DNA of 64,000 nucleotides from Phytophthora hibernalis (GCA_012656075.1 JAAKBF010000266.1:124001-188000); one strand, 5' to 3'. Shown: positions 45,222-57,178, counted from the first letter of the stretch. Notes: generated from the sequence alone by a model not told the origin. Numbers and translations are program-made.

Positions 45222-45585
45222 TGTTGTCAAGAAGGCGCCTCGGGCAGCTGCGGTATACCGGTAGGATACCGGTATGACCTTCACTCAGTGGGACCGCAAT
45301 CATTCCTGTGTTTACGGGACACTGATGATGGGACGCGGGACACTGATGATGGGACGCTGTTTACGCTACGGGGATTACGGGACACGTGGGTACAAGATTG
45401 TGGGTACAAGATGGGCATCCACGTGGCAGTCGCTGATTGGCTGAAGCAACTCAGTATCCGGTAGAGAATCCAGTAGAGTGTATCCAGTAGAGAATCCAGT
45501 AGGCTTAGAGGTAGCAAGGGAGTTTGCGAACTAAGGACCTAAATCAATCACTTTGCATTTTGCCATCAACCGACCAAAGCCTTTT
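45222..45585 (+). repeat. Copia 5' LTR
   Basis: Starts TGTTGTCAAGAAGG and ends CCAAAGCCTTTT. It carries short internal repeats (GGGACACTGATGAT twice, GTATCCAGTAGAGAATCCAG-type units). Confidence 0.93.
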
Positions 45586-45589
45586 GGTT

Positions 45590-48500
45590 ATGAGCCCAAG
45601 CCCCGTCTTCCCTGCCCAAGACCCCAACTACGCCTTCGCCATGGACGCCACCCCGACCACGACCGCCCGCATCAACAAGTTCAACGGAACCAACTTCCAC
45701 ACGTGGAAGTTCAAGATGCAGATGGTGCTCGAGGAGCGCGAACTGTGGGAAGTGACGAGTGGGGAAGTGAAGCTGGAGCACTGCACGACCACGGCGGATC
45801 AAGCGACGTTCAAGAGGAAGTCGCGTAAGGCGCTGGCGATCATCTGTCTCGCGATGGAGGACTCGCAGCTGCCGCTGGTTCGCTCGGCCAAGGACGCGCA
45901 TGATGCATGGTCAAGACTGGAAGGACACTTCGAGAAGAAGAGTTTGGCCAACAAGCTCTTTCTTCGTCGGCGTTTCTTCACGACGATGATGGAGGAAGGT
46001 GACGATGTGCTGGAGCACATCAACAAGCTCAAGACGCTGGCGGAGCAGCTCGACGCGGTTGGCGCTCCGGTCAGCGAGGACGACTTGGTGATCACGCTTC
46101 TGGGTAGTCTGAGCGAGTCGTACCAGTTCCTGATCACGGCGTTGGAGTCGAGAGCCGACTCGCTGTCGTGGGAACTCGTGACGTCTCGGCTGCTGCATGA
46201 GGACATGAAGCGCAAGGAACAAGGTGGCGGTGTCGACGGAGCCGCGCACGGTCAAGGTCAAGCGTTCATGGTCAACAACAACAAGCGCAAGGGCCGACCG
46301 GTGAAGAAGACCGGGGCGTGCCACAACTGCGGCAAACAAGGACATTGGATCGCGGAGTGTCCCTCGCGGGTCCAGAACGACGCTGAGCGATATCGGTCGC
46401 AGCGTGCGAACGTCGCGCAGGACGAAGAAGATCCTGGCGACTACCTTTTCTCGGTTGGTCGTACGAGCAGTACCGCCAAGTCGAGTGACATGTGGCTGGT
46501 CGACTCGGGTGCGACGCAGCACATGACGAGTTCCAACAAGTACATGAGGAACTACAAGAAGATGGCTCTGGTGGACGTGCATCTCGCGGACGACGGTGTG
46601 GTTCAGGCGGTGGGGACCGGCGACATTGTCATGTCGATGAAGACGCCGCGCGGCATGAAGAAGGGTGTGCTCACGAATGTGTGGCATATCCCGAAGCTGT
46701 CGCGCAACCTGTTTTCGGTCGGCCGCTTCACCAAGGACGTCGGGCCAGTCACCTTCGAGAGCGACGGGTGCTTCGCGGACAACAAGGGTCTCAAGTGGCA
46801 GCTCGGCGCTCGTGAGGGCAAAGGGCTGTTCAAGCTGTGCATGACTCCGATGATGCCTGACGAGGCCAATGCGGCAAGTTCGAAGGATTGCCAAGGGGAC
46901 ACCACGTCGTACCTCTGGCACCTCCGACTTGGTCACATTGGCCATGGCGGTCTAGACGCCATCGTCAAGAAGAGCTACGGTGTTGGCATCGACATGACGT
47001 CGGTGAAGCAGTGGGAGCTGTGCGACGGGTGTGCACTCGGCAAGCAAACGCGAGTGAGCTACATGAAGTCGTCCCCGAACCGTGCGAAGCACGTGCTGGA
47101 GGTGGTTCACAGCGATGTGTGCGGCCCCATGCAGACGCCAACGTTTGGGGGCAAGCGCTACTTCGTCACGTTCATCGATGACAAGTCGCACTTCTGCGTC
47201 GTGTATTTGCTGAGGAACAAGTCCGAGGTGGCTACCAAGTTCGCGGAGTTTGTGGCGTTTGCTGAAACTCAGACCGGCAAGCGCGTGAAGACACTCCGGA
47301 GCGACAACGGTGGCGAGTACACTTCCGGCGCGATGGCCAAGTTCTGTGCGGACCGTGGTATCGTGCAGAAGTTCACTCCGCCGTACACGCCTCAGCTGAA
47401 TGGAGTCGCCGAGCGGATGAACCGGACGTTGGTGGAGTGCGCGCTGCATGCTGGAACATGCCGGATTGCCCAAGACGTATTGGGGTGAAGCGGTGATGAC
47501 GGCTACGTTCCTCCGTAATCGGTGTCCGACACGCGCCATCAGCCACGACAAGTCTCCGCACCAAGTTTGGACGGGCAAGAAACCGCTGCTGGCGAACCTG
47601 AAAGTGTTCGGTTGCCACGCGTATGTGCACGTACCGAAGGCGAAGCGCACCAAGTTTGACGCTCGGTCGGTGCGCTGTCGGTTCCTGGGGTACTCGGAGC
47701 ACGAGAAAGCGTATCGATTCGAAGAACTGGAGAGCAGTCGCGTGCTGGTGAGCCGCGACGCGCAATTTATGGAAGACGTCTTCGACAGTGGGAGACGTGA
47801 CTACCATCAGAGGGAGGTGGTGGTCATTCAAGATGAAGAGGTGACGGATCAAGATTCGTCGCAGACGGATGAAGACGACAACGAAGAAGAGGAAGAAGCT
47901 GCGCGGGACGAAGACTTCGAGCCCGGCAGCAAGCGACACCCGCGGACGCAGTCGCTGGAGGAAGTCACGGAGGTTCCAAGTGCCAAGCGGTATGCGTCGC
48001 AGAGTCGACACCAGACCCTGGACGAGATGTCGGCTGCGGCTCAAGAAAGTCAAGACTTCGAAGATGCGTACGTCGTGGATTCAGTGGGAGAAATGCCGAC
48101 CACGTTCAAGTCGGCGATGGAATCCAGCGACGCAGTCAAGTGGAAGGAGGCGTGTGACTCGGAGTGTGACTCGCTGCTCAAGAACGACACGTGGGATGTC
48201 GTACCACTGCCGAAGGGACGCAAGGCGATCGGCTGCAGATGGGTGTTTCGCGTGAAGGAGAACCAAGCTGGAGAGATCGAGCGGTTCAAGGCGCGACTGG
48301 TGGCCAAGGGGTTTTCGCAAAAGTACGGCATCGACTACGACGAGACCTTCGCACCAGTGGCCAAGTTCACGTCGATCCGGATCGTACTGAGTCTAGCTGC
48401 CAAGTATGGTCTCAAGCTGCACCAGATGGATGTCAAGACTGCGTTCCTCAACGGTGTGCTGGACGAAGACATCTACATGGCACAGCCGGATGGCTATGTG

Positions 48501-49721
48501 GACGAAGACCACCCGGACCACGTATGCAAGCTCAAGCGGTCGCTGTACGGACTGAAGCAGTCGCCGCGCATGTGGAACCAGACCATCGACGACTTCATGC
48601 TCAAGCTGGGGTTCAAGAAGTGCGAGTCCGACCACTGCATCTACTTGAAGCGTGACGGCCAAGACATGATCTTCGTGGCGCTCTACGTTGACGACTTGGT
48701 CCTCGCCAGCAGCAGTGACAAGATGCTCCTCGACACCAAGCAGGCGCTCAGTCACCGCTTCGAGATGACGGACATGGGTCAGCTCAAGTACTTCCTCGGG
48801 ATGGAGATCGAGCAAGACGTGGTGGCTGGGAAGATGTCGATGCGGCAGACCAAGTTCGCCAAAGACATCCTGCAGAAGTTCAGCATGGACAAGAGCAACC
48901 CTGTCAAGACGCCACAGGATCCGGGTCTCAAGCTGACGAAGGCCATGTGTGAAGGTGGCTGCAAGCACGACGAGACCATGGTCAACGTGCCATACCGGAA
49001 CGCAGTGGGATGCCTCATGTACCTCATGGTAGGCACTCGTCCGGACCTGGCAGCTGCAGTGGGAGTGCTAAGTCAGTTTGCAGCGGACCCGTGCCCGACA
49101 CACTGGCAGGCGCTCAAGAGGGTGTTCAGGTACATTCAAGGCACCAAGACGCACGGCATCGAATTTCAAGCAAGCTGCCACGATGGACTTCAAGGCTATT
49201 CGGATGCGGACTGGGCAGGCGACATCGAGTCTCGACGGAGCACAAGTGGCTACGCGTTCATGATGAACGGCGGATGCATCAGCTGGAGAAGCAAGAAACA
49301 GCGGACGGTGGCGCTGTCTTCGACGGAGGCCGAGTACATGGCGCTATCGGAGGCGACACAAGAGGCAGTGTGGCTCAAGGTGTTCCTGTGCGAGCTCGGC
49401 GAGATGGCAAGCGATGAAGCGGTCAAGATCTACGAGGACAACCAAGGCTCCATCGCGTTGGCCAAGAACCCGCAGTTCCACAAGCGCACCAAGCACATCG
49501 ACATTCGCTACCACTTCGTGCGTGAGAAGGTGGAAGCACATCAAGTGGTGCTACAATATGTGTCGACAACGGACATGCTGGCGGACATGATGACGAAGCC
49601 AATTCCTGCAACGCAGTTCAGTGTGCTCCGGACCAAGCTCGGGATCCAAGGTGCAATCGCTGTCGAGTCGAGTGGGAGTGTTGTCAAGAAGGCGCCTCGG
49701 GCAGCTGCGGTATACCGGTAG
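45590..49721 (+). CDS. Copia Gag-Pol polyprotein
   Basis: In order: Gag (FNGTNFHTWKFKMQ); CCHC knuckle CHNCGKQGHWIAEC; protease LVDSGATQHMTSS; GAG-pre-integrase LWHLRLGHIGHGGLD with CDGCALGKQ; integrase (HSDVCGPM, FVTFIDD, LRSDNGGEYTS; catalytic D, D, E); RT (WVFRVKENQ, QMDVKTAFLNGVLDEDIYM, catalytic LYVDDLVLA); RNase H (SSTEAEYMALSEA, EDNQGSI); end in the 3' LTR at 49721. The first ATG (45590) lies within the primer-binding site; an alternative start is 45641. The only defect is a net 2-base loss in a CGCGCG run near 47436-47445, joining the frames ending 47488 and starting 47448. All catalytic residues are intact, so this copy is young and possibly active if the frame break is a consensus error. 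Confidence 0.93.
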
Positions 49722-50040
49722 GATACCGGTATGACCTTCACTCAGTGGGACCGCAATCATTCCTGTGTTTACGGGACACTGATGATGGGACGCGGACACT
49801 GATGATGGGACGCTGTTTACGCTACGGGGATTACGGGACACGTGGGTACAAGATTGTGGGTACAAGATGGGCATCCACGTGGCAGTCGCTGATTGGCTGA
49901 AGCAACTCAGTATCCGGTAGAGAATCCAGTAGAGTGTATCCAGTAGAGAATCCAGTAGGCTTAGAGGTAGCAAGGAGTTTGCGAACTAAGGACCTAAATC
50001 AATCACTTTGCATTTTGCCATCAACCGACCAAAGCCTTTT
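49679..50040 (+). repeat. Copia 3' LTR
   Basis: Same sequence as the 5' LTR except for one G fewer in two G runs (near 49793 and 49974). It supplies the stop codon of the polyprotein (49719-49721). Confidence 0.93.
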
Positions 50041-50045
50041 CTTCC

Positions 50046-50564
50046 ATGCAATTGAAGTCACCTGCTATAATGGGGTGTTCTTGGTGGTGGATCTGCCAAA
50101 AATGCAGACTGGAAAAGAATGTCTCCCGTCTGCTTTTATCTGATGCTGGCGCATATATGTTGAGCACCTTCATCTCCTGCAAGCTGACACCCATGACCCT
50201 GGTATTCCACATATTGCAGTTCCAAGGCTGTACTGCTTGTTGGTACTCTGGAAACACTAGGATTCCGACTCCCCCGCTTCGTGTCATTGACCGTCCAATA
50301 CGATAGCGGATTTGCAGGATCAGCGTTGTTCCACATACTTTTCCACCTCTTTTCCAACTCCTCTTGTTCGGTGTCCGTGCTCACGTGGGTTTGTTGCAAT
50401 AAAACTAAGGCTGGTCGCGTGGCGAGTGGGATGTTACGCCATGCCGCCATCCATTCCCACCGCGAATCCTTTTTGAAACCTCGTACATTCTGCGTTATGA
50501 TGGGAATGTCCGACTTTCCACTGGTTTTAGATCCTTCTCCTCCTCTGTATGATAGCCCATCCAA
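50046..50564 (-). pseudogene. LINE ORF2, endonuclease N-terminal part
   Basis: The minus strand reads PIITQNVRGFKKDSRWEW, LVLLQQTHVS, NIYAPASDKSRRETFF and HPIIAGDFNCMEE, the ordered motifs of an APE-type LINE endonuclease (Asn, Glu-equivalent and GDFN boxes; the usual E of LQET is Q here). It breaks at the Copia insertion. Confidence 0.8.
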
Positions 50565-51091
50565 TCACGTATGACACTTTGCATATATGCGTCAGTACTC
50601 GGTGCCGTTGCGGACTCGTGTGAGACTGGTAATGACAGTACGTTGCCCTTAGTAATGAAGTCCCCCTCATCCAGAGTTCCATGGTTTGTGGCGCCTTCAT
50701 CGAGAACTTAGGCCATGTACTTACCCTAGATGTCCCACATGATCGTATTGGCTTGATCTTGTGACATGAAACATTGTTTATACCCCTTCACTGTTCGAAT
50801 GGCGTGTAGATGACGGTGAAGGTGGGTTACCGGGAGTCATCCGGCAATCTTGTCGCTCCAACTATTGTTGCGATTTTTCGCCATACACATGAGCACAGAG
50901 AAGATAATACCCCAGTCGTTTGGTACGTTGTGGAGCACAGAGCCTCATTACAGCATTTTTGTCATACCTTTCATGCCTCTCTGTTTCCATTCCTGAGAAC
51001 TGTTTAGCAGAGCGAGTCTGGTTGGCTCATCAGCCGCATGCTTCACCCGTCGTTGCCATTCCGCCAATCGCCGAACCCGGTGTGGATCAGC

Positions 51092-52430
51092 TTATTCACT
51101 CTGTTGCTCAGTTTCCACTGCGTTGGTCCAGCACTCTAATCGCCATAGATTTGTCATGTCTACTGCTGCTTCCGGTGCACGACTCTGAAGAATTTCGTGC
51201 GGGTGGCTCAACAGCCTGAGAAGATGAAGCAATAGGTCCGGTTCCTTTCTTGCTGCTTGTGACCATACTGCCACCGATGACTCCACGTCTGGGAACGTCG
51301 TATTCGAATGAGAAGTCCAGGTGCTGGCGTACGCACTCCAAAAGATGAGCCAGCTGGGTAGATCCGTTTTGGCTCGTGCTGTTGCTCTCTTGGGGCTTGC
51401 CACCTCGTCAAATAGGGTCAGAAGGGTTTTAGTCGTATCGTCATTTCTCCTTTTCTTGAGCAGCACTGCTCTGTTGTGTACATTTACAACTTTTCCGCCT
51501 TCTTCACACCGCTCATCCGGTGTAGTTGCATGCGTCTTTTTTACCAGTAGGGAAGGCTTCGATGGCCTCTGTAGAATCTGGTGCGGTCGAGGCGGTCGAC
51601 GTACTTGCTCCTCGTCCGAACCGGGACATGGAGGGGGAAGTAGTCCGAATCTGACTGTGCAAGTGGAAATATGGGCAAGCTGGGTTCGGGCGAAGCTTGT
51701 TGCTCTGCTCGTAGGCTTTCCCTCCATTGTTGGTTCTGGTATCTGGTACTGATCCATGTATTGCTGGCACTGCTGTGGATCATCCAGGTCTGCTGCGAGA
51801 AAGCGCTGTTGTTCCGACAACGAGAGCTGCGAAACTGTTTCCACGAGAAAATGTAGGAGCTCAGGCGTCTGCGCTCCTCCGGCCTTTAAGATTTTATCAA
51901 TTTCCAATTTCAGAGCGTGGATAGTAGGTCCATTCATTCTGCGCTTGATGTCTTCCACATCTCCATCCCATTCTTCCGGATCCCGGGCGACTGTGATCCG
52001 TAGTTTCTTTGGCTAGGGCTCGTGTACGTTTCCTCCTCTGTCTGGGTGGATCCTGCTGCTTCGTGCCCAGTGACTCCACCATTGGGGCCCTTTTGGCTGC
52101 TGCTGCGAGTCGCTCCGGGTGGCATCTTGTTTGTCCTCATCTCTATCCTTTGGTTCAAAACCGTCCTCATTACCGTCCATTTCTTCGTCTTCCTCAGTTC
52201 CACTCATGTTAACATCCTCAGTCGCGACACAGTCACTATCCCTGGCGCACGCCTTGGAAATAAACGCACTGTAATGGTTGTTTTGGTAATGCAGAACCAA
52301 GGGCCGTTGTGACTACTCCTGACCCTGGGGACCAGCTGCTTCGATCACCTTCTTTGCGCATCCCTCCGCTGATAACGGGTACTCCCCGCAGGTCGAGTAA
52401 TCTTTGCGCTTGGCTTGCCAGCGACAAACA
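51092..52430 (-). pseudogene. LINE ORF1-like region
   Basis: Minus-strand segments upstream of the endonuclease: a Gly/Asp-rich start near 52210 (MSGTEEDEEMDGNEDGFEPK), QPKGPQWW, then a helical part (THALKLEIDKILKAGG-like, LSLSEQQRFLAADLDDPQQC; 51958-51700) and a Ser/Arg-rich tail. Three or more frame changes. Position and size fit ORF1 of the same LINE; no RNA-binding motif can be named. The 5' end near 52430 is approximate. Confidence 0.5.
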
Positions 52431-52799
52431 CTACATTGGAGTCGCCCTTATGTACTAATACCGGTACCGTTAATAGTACCGTATAATACTTTTTGATCCG
52501 ACACCAAATCTTCGAATAGGTGTAGGGCAAGTGAGCGTTGGCAAGATTGCAATCTTCGTACGATATGATTGTCAAAAATCTGTTTTAAAGAAAAACTCGT
52601 CAAAATGAAAATTGGTTGGCATAATCGCGTTCTAGAGGGAAGGGGTACATGCCCATCCCACAAGCGAACGCCGAGCCCATGTAGAATTTCGCTAACATTG
52701 CTGACATGTTGTTCTTGGCTTTGGAATCGTTGATATTAATAATTGATATTAATAGCACAGTCCGGCAGAGTTCGGTGCGGAGCTTGAGCTGCCTTACAA

Positions 52800-52990
52800 G
52801 TGCTCCTTTCCCAGGGGCGGCCAATTATGATGAGAACCCAGGGTTTGCCGTCACTAAGGTTGCTCTGTTCCGCTATCCAGCTCCACAACCGCTCCTTTTG
52901 GTAGAACATCGCATCGAGCGTGTTGCCAAGAAGCGGCAGCATCTAATTGGGACGGTGACGGCCTTCCTGGTCATGGAGCAAGTTGTGCAC
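52800..52990 (-). pseudogene. Cytochrome P450 N-terminal fragment
   Basis: The minus strand reads LPLLGNTLDAMFYQKERLWS followed by WIAEQSNLSDGKPWVL and IIGRP. This matches the proline-rich PxxGNTLD entry region of oomycete CYP86-like P450s. No heme-binding FxxGxRxCxG region is nearby, so only a fragment remains. Confidence 0.5.
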
Positions 52991-53441
52991 TTGCAAGAGT
53001 GCAGTGACAGCTGTAATATTGGTACACTAGTGGTACAGTCGAATAAAAGAAGTAGTTTTCACTAGTTCAATTTGCTGTGATTTAATTGGCTGCTGGGCTT
53101 TGTCGGATATAAGATGTTGTCGGATCAAAGAAGTATTATACGCTACAGTAAAGGTAGAAGGTCACTTTTTCAGAGTGGTACACTGTACCAGTACTTAGGG
53201 TGTCCCCTATTAGCCGAGGAAGTCGGGTGTAGTACAGATTCCTCCCACTAACTTGCACATCTGCCCTTTTCAAGTTCACACAGGTTATTGGTTATGCACC
53301 ATAAAAAACGGATTGAAGTCCCTTATTTAGACCCTCGTTCCCTCCTGAAACTGATTCAGTGATTGTACTCATTTACCAGGGGTATGGAAAGACTGTGTGT
53401 GTGTAGTGGGCGGAATCTGTACCCGCATCATGATCTGCAGC
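52991..53441. other. Spacer downstream of the sulfatase gene
   Basis: About 450 bp, AT-rich, with no supported gene. It probably includes the 3' UTR and terminator of the minus-strand sulfatase gene. Confidence 0.4.
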
Positions 53442-55988
53442 CTAGCTTTCTCCTGTACAATTGACAGCAAGTAAACAATTCTCATCCCACCTCTGCTTAT
53501 AGTATGCAGAAATTCTCCGACCATTGTCACGCAAAGCCAACCATTCCGCTTGGTCGTCGGACGAGAGCTCTGGAAACAGATCAGTGGTCATATCGTGGTC
53601 CCGTTCGGTATCGTGCAGCAGAACGGAGTCCGTGACGCGATCGTAGCGCAGACGTTGGTGACCACGCACGATTGACATTTTTCGGTTTGGGTCGTTGCTG
53701 AAGACTGGGCGCTTTCCATAGAGAATTTTACGCTTGAGCGAGCGTCCGACGCCATTCTGTACGAGACCCCCTCCGGTAATCCGGTAATGTCTGCTAGCGT
53801 GTTGAGGATATCGTATTGTTCAGCAGCGTCTTCGATCACAAGCCCCGCAGAATTGCCCAAACGACCCTCGGCAATGATGGCGCCAGCCACACGCGTCACC
53901 GATTCCTCTTTCGTGTTCATAATTTCTGCTTCAGGTGCCTGACCATGGTCGCCCATGATAACGACAATGGTGTCGTTGAGAACACCTCCCTTCTCCATTC
54001 GGTCCATGAATTTCCCTAGCTCCATGTCGGTGAAGTGACGCATCTCCAGGTAGTTTTTAATGTCTTCGGCACGTTCCTCTCCTTCGTAAAGCTCAGAGAA
54101 ATCGGGCTTGACCGCCTCATCGTACCATGCAGGGCGTGCTTGAAAGGGTGCATGACTAGAGATGGTGTAGTGCGTGATAAATACTGGCCTCTTTGGATTG
54201 CCGTTCGCTAACCGCAGCTTTTGCTTCTTTGCCTTATGCAAAAGCAACTCGCCCAGAAGCTCGAAGCTCAGGTCGTCGTGCACTCCCCAATTGAATGCTC
54301 GGCGGGCTCGACCAAACCATTCCCTACGCTCCACTTTGTGAAGTTTTTCAGACAAAAGGAGCATCGTTTTCACATCTAACACATCCTTGAATCCATGAGC
54401 TGGCAGGAATACGTTCCAATCGTCCAGGGTAATCGAAGATCCAGTGGAGAACAAAGTTTGATATCCCTTCGCACCAAAAGCTGTGGCAAACCGGAAAGCT
54501 TTGTATCTTTTCTCCCGCCGGTAATGCCCGTTTTCACATCACTGTCGTAGGGAACCTGAGCGAAAAGCATACTCTCTAGAGAGCGGCTTGTGGGATTACT
54601 TGACCACATATTGCGCAGGGCGACTCCGCGCTTGGCCCATTTGTCAAAGTTCGGAGTGATCGTCATGTTAGTCCCTTTGAACAAATTGGAAGGGTCATCG
54701 TTTCCGACGAGATAACGCGAATCCTGGAACCGGAAAGACTCGACACCGATCACCAACACATTCGGTGGGTTGTCATCATGAACACTGACATTGAAAGCGA
54801 GATCTCCCTGAAATCCTGTCGTGCGTCGGTAAAGCGAATCGTTTCCATAAAGCTCGTGCTTCTCGGTCGGGTGAATATACATTTCTACCCAAGACTGACC
54901 ACCCTTCACACTTGTAAACGTAGCATCCGTCGGAGTCGGCTGCAAGGCGTGCGCAAACAGCTCATTGAGTGTCGCGTTTAGTCCCGAGTATGCCACGAGA
55001 GGGGAACACGCACAACGGATCGCCACTACAAGTGCGGGTGCAACGACGAGACCCACGAGAACGGTAGCACCCTGCGAAGTATGGCGGCAAACAATTTTCT
55101 GGTCGAAAGGGCTTTCCCTTTCAGAGATCTTGTTATTGTCTGCGTGCTCTGTTGTGTTTGTTGAAGCCACGTTGCAAGTGCCTTCTTCGAGCGCGAGCTG
55201 CGTGTACTTCGCCCCACGAGTTGATCGAATATCTGCCGAGTCCACTACATGTACGAAGTGCGTTGATTCCAATTGGCCAGGTCGGCCCATGTCACCAACG
55301 TACGAACAAGAGCGAATAGCGCAGCAACAATCATCAGACTAGCCGCTGCCACGTAGCCTCTCTGGATCTCCTCGGGCGCTATCGGTGCAGCATTGAGATG
55401 GTGTCTTTCCTTAATCAAAGCTCTCAGCAGGTCACGCGTGAAGCGCATGTTACGATTCGCCACGAGTAGCATGTCGGTGATGAAAGGCCCCATCATGGAG
55501 AAGAACAGCAGCCACGACACAACAAAAGTAGCAGCATTTCCAACAACTCTCGTGTCGCTTCCACCCTTCCGTTTGAATCGCTCAACAGCAGCATGCTTGA
55601 AAGTGTCGAATAACCACAACGCACACACAAAGTAGGTCGCACATACAAAGTCCTCCATGAATCCAAGTCCCAACGCTGCAGTCTTGAAGCCTGCTGTGTA
55701 ATCTTGCGGACTGCCGTACATCCCCACCAGAGCTTTGAGAGTCAAGCACCGACATGTAGAGAAGCAGAATAGCACGAAAGAGTATGCGAACAGCCAGCCG
55801 AACCAGGGACGACCACAAAGGTCAGCGATTCGGAGCGATTCCTTCGACGGTTCCCTCTGTCGAATAACTTTGGCCTCTACGTCGTCGGTAACGACGATTT
55901 CTTCTGCGTTCGTATCGATAGGCTCAGGAAAGCGACATCGAGGGGATTGGTGGTATCTTGTGTCGGTGAGCAAGCTCTCGGATTCCAT
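53442..55988 (-). CDS. Membrane-anchored sulfatase / LTA-synthase-like protein
   Basis: About 850 residues. The N-terminal third has five hydrophobic segments (FGWLFAYSFVLFCFS; FVCATYFVCALWLFD; FVVSWLLFFSMMGPFI; ASLMIVAALFALVRTLV; TVLVGLVVAPALVVAI). Then comes an extracellular or lumenal alkaline-phosphatase-superfamily domain: PNVLVIGVESFR (metal Glu), SSNPTSRSLESML (nucleophile Thr/Ser), THYTISSHAPF and VVIMGDHGQAPE (metal Asp-His). The layout equals bacterial lipoteichoic acid synthases and related phosphoglycerol transferases; in oomycetes the substrate is unknown. The start is the ATG at 55988. Frame breaks: near 55275 (CGCACTTC), in the AAAA run at 54477-54480, and in the CCCCC run near 53768-53772, all fixed by one extra base. 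Strand-alone gene; no neighbour suggests a pathway. Confidence 0.8.
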
Positions 55989-56791
55989 AGCGGTCACCAC
56001 TGAGCCAAAGTCGACTTGGGGTGGTGCTGCTGGGCTGCAAACTCAGGAATGAAGACGCAACCATCGACCACAAATTGCCAGGTGCCGGAGTGCCGTATGT
56101 GAGATTTGATTAGGCGCAGATGATTTTTTCTGTTAGAACAGGGCATGCCTATCATGGTAAATTATCCTCATACTGCTACAACCGCACGATTACATCACTC
56201 CTGGCTTCGCTTTGCCTGTCCTCTGCAAGGGATTTGGTGCTGTAGACGGATAACGAAGATTACATACATGTATATGGTACGCTCCAACTTGAGCCAGGGT
56301 TTGTATGGTTTTCGGGGTGCTCCACGCTTTCAACTGTAATACACTGATTGTAGTACACTCCAGTTACTTGGATGCCCAGAAAAGTCAACTGTCAGTAGCA
56401 CATGAATCGCTCCATTTTAATGCTGCAGAAGCGTCCACTCAATGTTTATGAAGGCACTGTTGCCGCTACATGCATCCTCAGATCCTTCTCGCAGTCACTT
56501 TCCGAAACCTTGGATCTGTTTGTGGTGCCTACAGAAGTAGCTACGGAGTTACCTACAGCGACTTGTTCAAGTGTCCCAAACCTTTTGTCGCGCAGTGTAT
56601 TAGAGAGGTTTCACAATACCTATTCATTTCTCCTGTTCCCACAAACAGCCTATGGGTGAAGGAATAGAGGTGACGGATTAAGGCAGAAATGTCGCAGCTG
56701 TGTTTCTTTCACACCCGTACCCCGTCAAATCTCATTGCGTCAAAACGCGATTTGACACTAGTCATTCAGCAATTTTAGCAACGCACAACGT
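55989..56791. other. Upstream region of the sulfatase gene
   Basis: About 800 bp without a supported gene. A frame at 56402-56659 on plus has no recognisable features. Confidence 0.4.
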
Positions 56792-56973
56792 GCTCCCTTC
56801 CTACTGGACCTGAAAAGCGAGGAGCTGTACGTCCTTCTGACCATCTACGACCACCTGGAGCGACCCATCATCCCCGACATCTGCTTCAACCTCGCGTCCC
56901 TGGCTGATGCAAACGCTGAAAAGGAGTTTCGCTTCGATGTTCGTGACGTATGGGAGCTAGCCAGCCTGTACGA
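56792..56973 (+). pseudogene. Fragment of an unidentified host protein
   Basis: The plus frame APFLLDLKSEELYVLLTIYD continues through RPIIPDICFNLASLADANAE and KEFRFDVRDVWELASLYD with well-biased codons, then stops at the edge of the Gypsy LTR. It is about 60 codons of a soluble, probably helical protein that I do not recognise, cut by the LTR insertion or a rearrangement. Confidence 0.5.
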
Positions 56974-57178
56974 TGTGATGGGGGTCACACGCACCTTAGC
57001 TTTAGAGGAAACGTTAACGCGCTAACCACAACAGCCGCCTGGCGTTCCTGCTGTAAGCTTGCAAAGGCCTGGCCTTCCTGTCCGATATGGTACCGAGTAC
57101 CAATTGACTTGCGAACTTCTGGATTAGAGTTAAACTGATTTATATTAAGAACACTGTTGTAGTTCTAACTACTGCTAA
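56974..57178 (-). repeat. Gypsy LTR, first half of a copy split by the Harbinger element
   Basis: Matches the inverse of the LTR at 40138-40559 up to the sequence CTACTGCTAA. The other half resumes at 62613. Confidence 0.9.

Larger units (their letters stand above)
45222..50040 (+). mobile_element. Full-length Copia retrotransposon nested in a LINE
   Basis: LTRs are 45222-45585 (364 bp) and 49679-50040 (362 bp), differing only by two single-G losses. The 5-bp target duplication CTTCC occurs at 45217-45221 and 50041-50045. Removing the element joins the LINE endonuclease reading FNCME to APILDRRG without a gap. The sequence after the 5' LTR, GGTTATGAGCCC, is complementary to the anticodon region of methionine tRNA, as for half-tRNA primed Copia elements. 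Confidence 0.95.

Noticed and set aside
45911..46945. 344-codon antisense frame in the Copia gag region
   Set aside because: It is a shadow of the well-defined Gag/protease frame; low-complexity Arg/Leu/His composition.
52706..53065. 119-codon plus-strand frame opposite the P450 fragment
   Set aside because: The minus strand carries a recognisable P450 N-terminal pattern; the plus frame has none.
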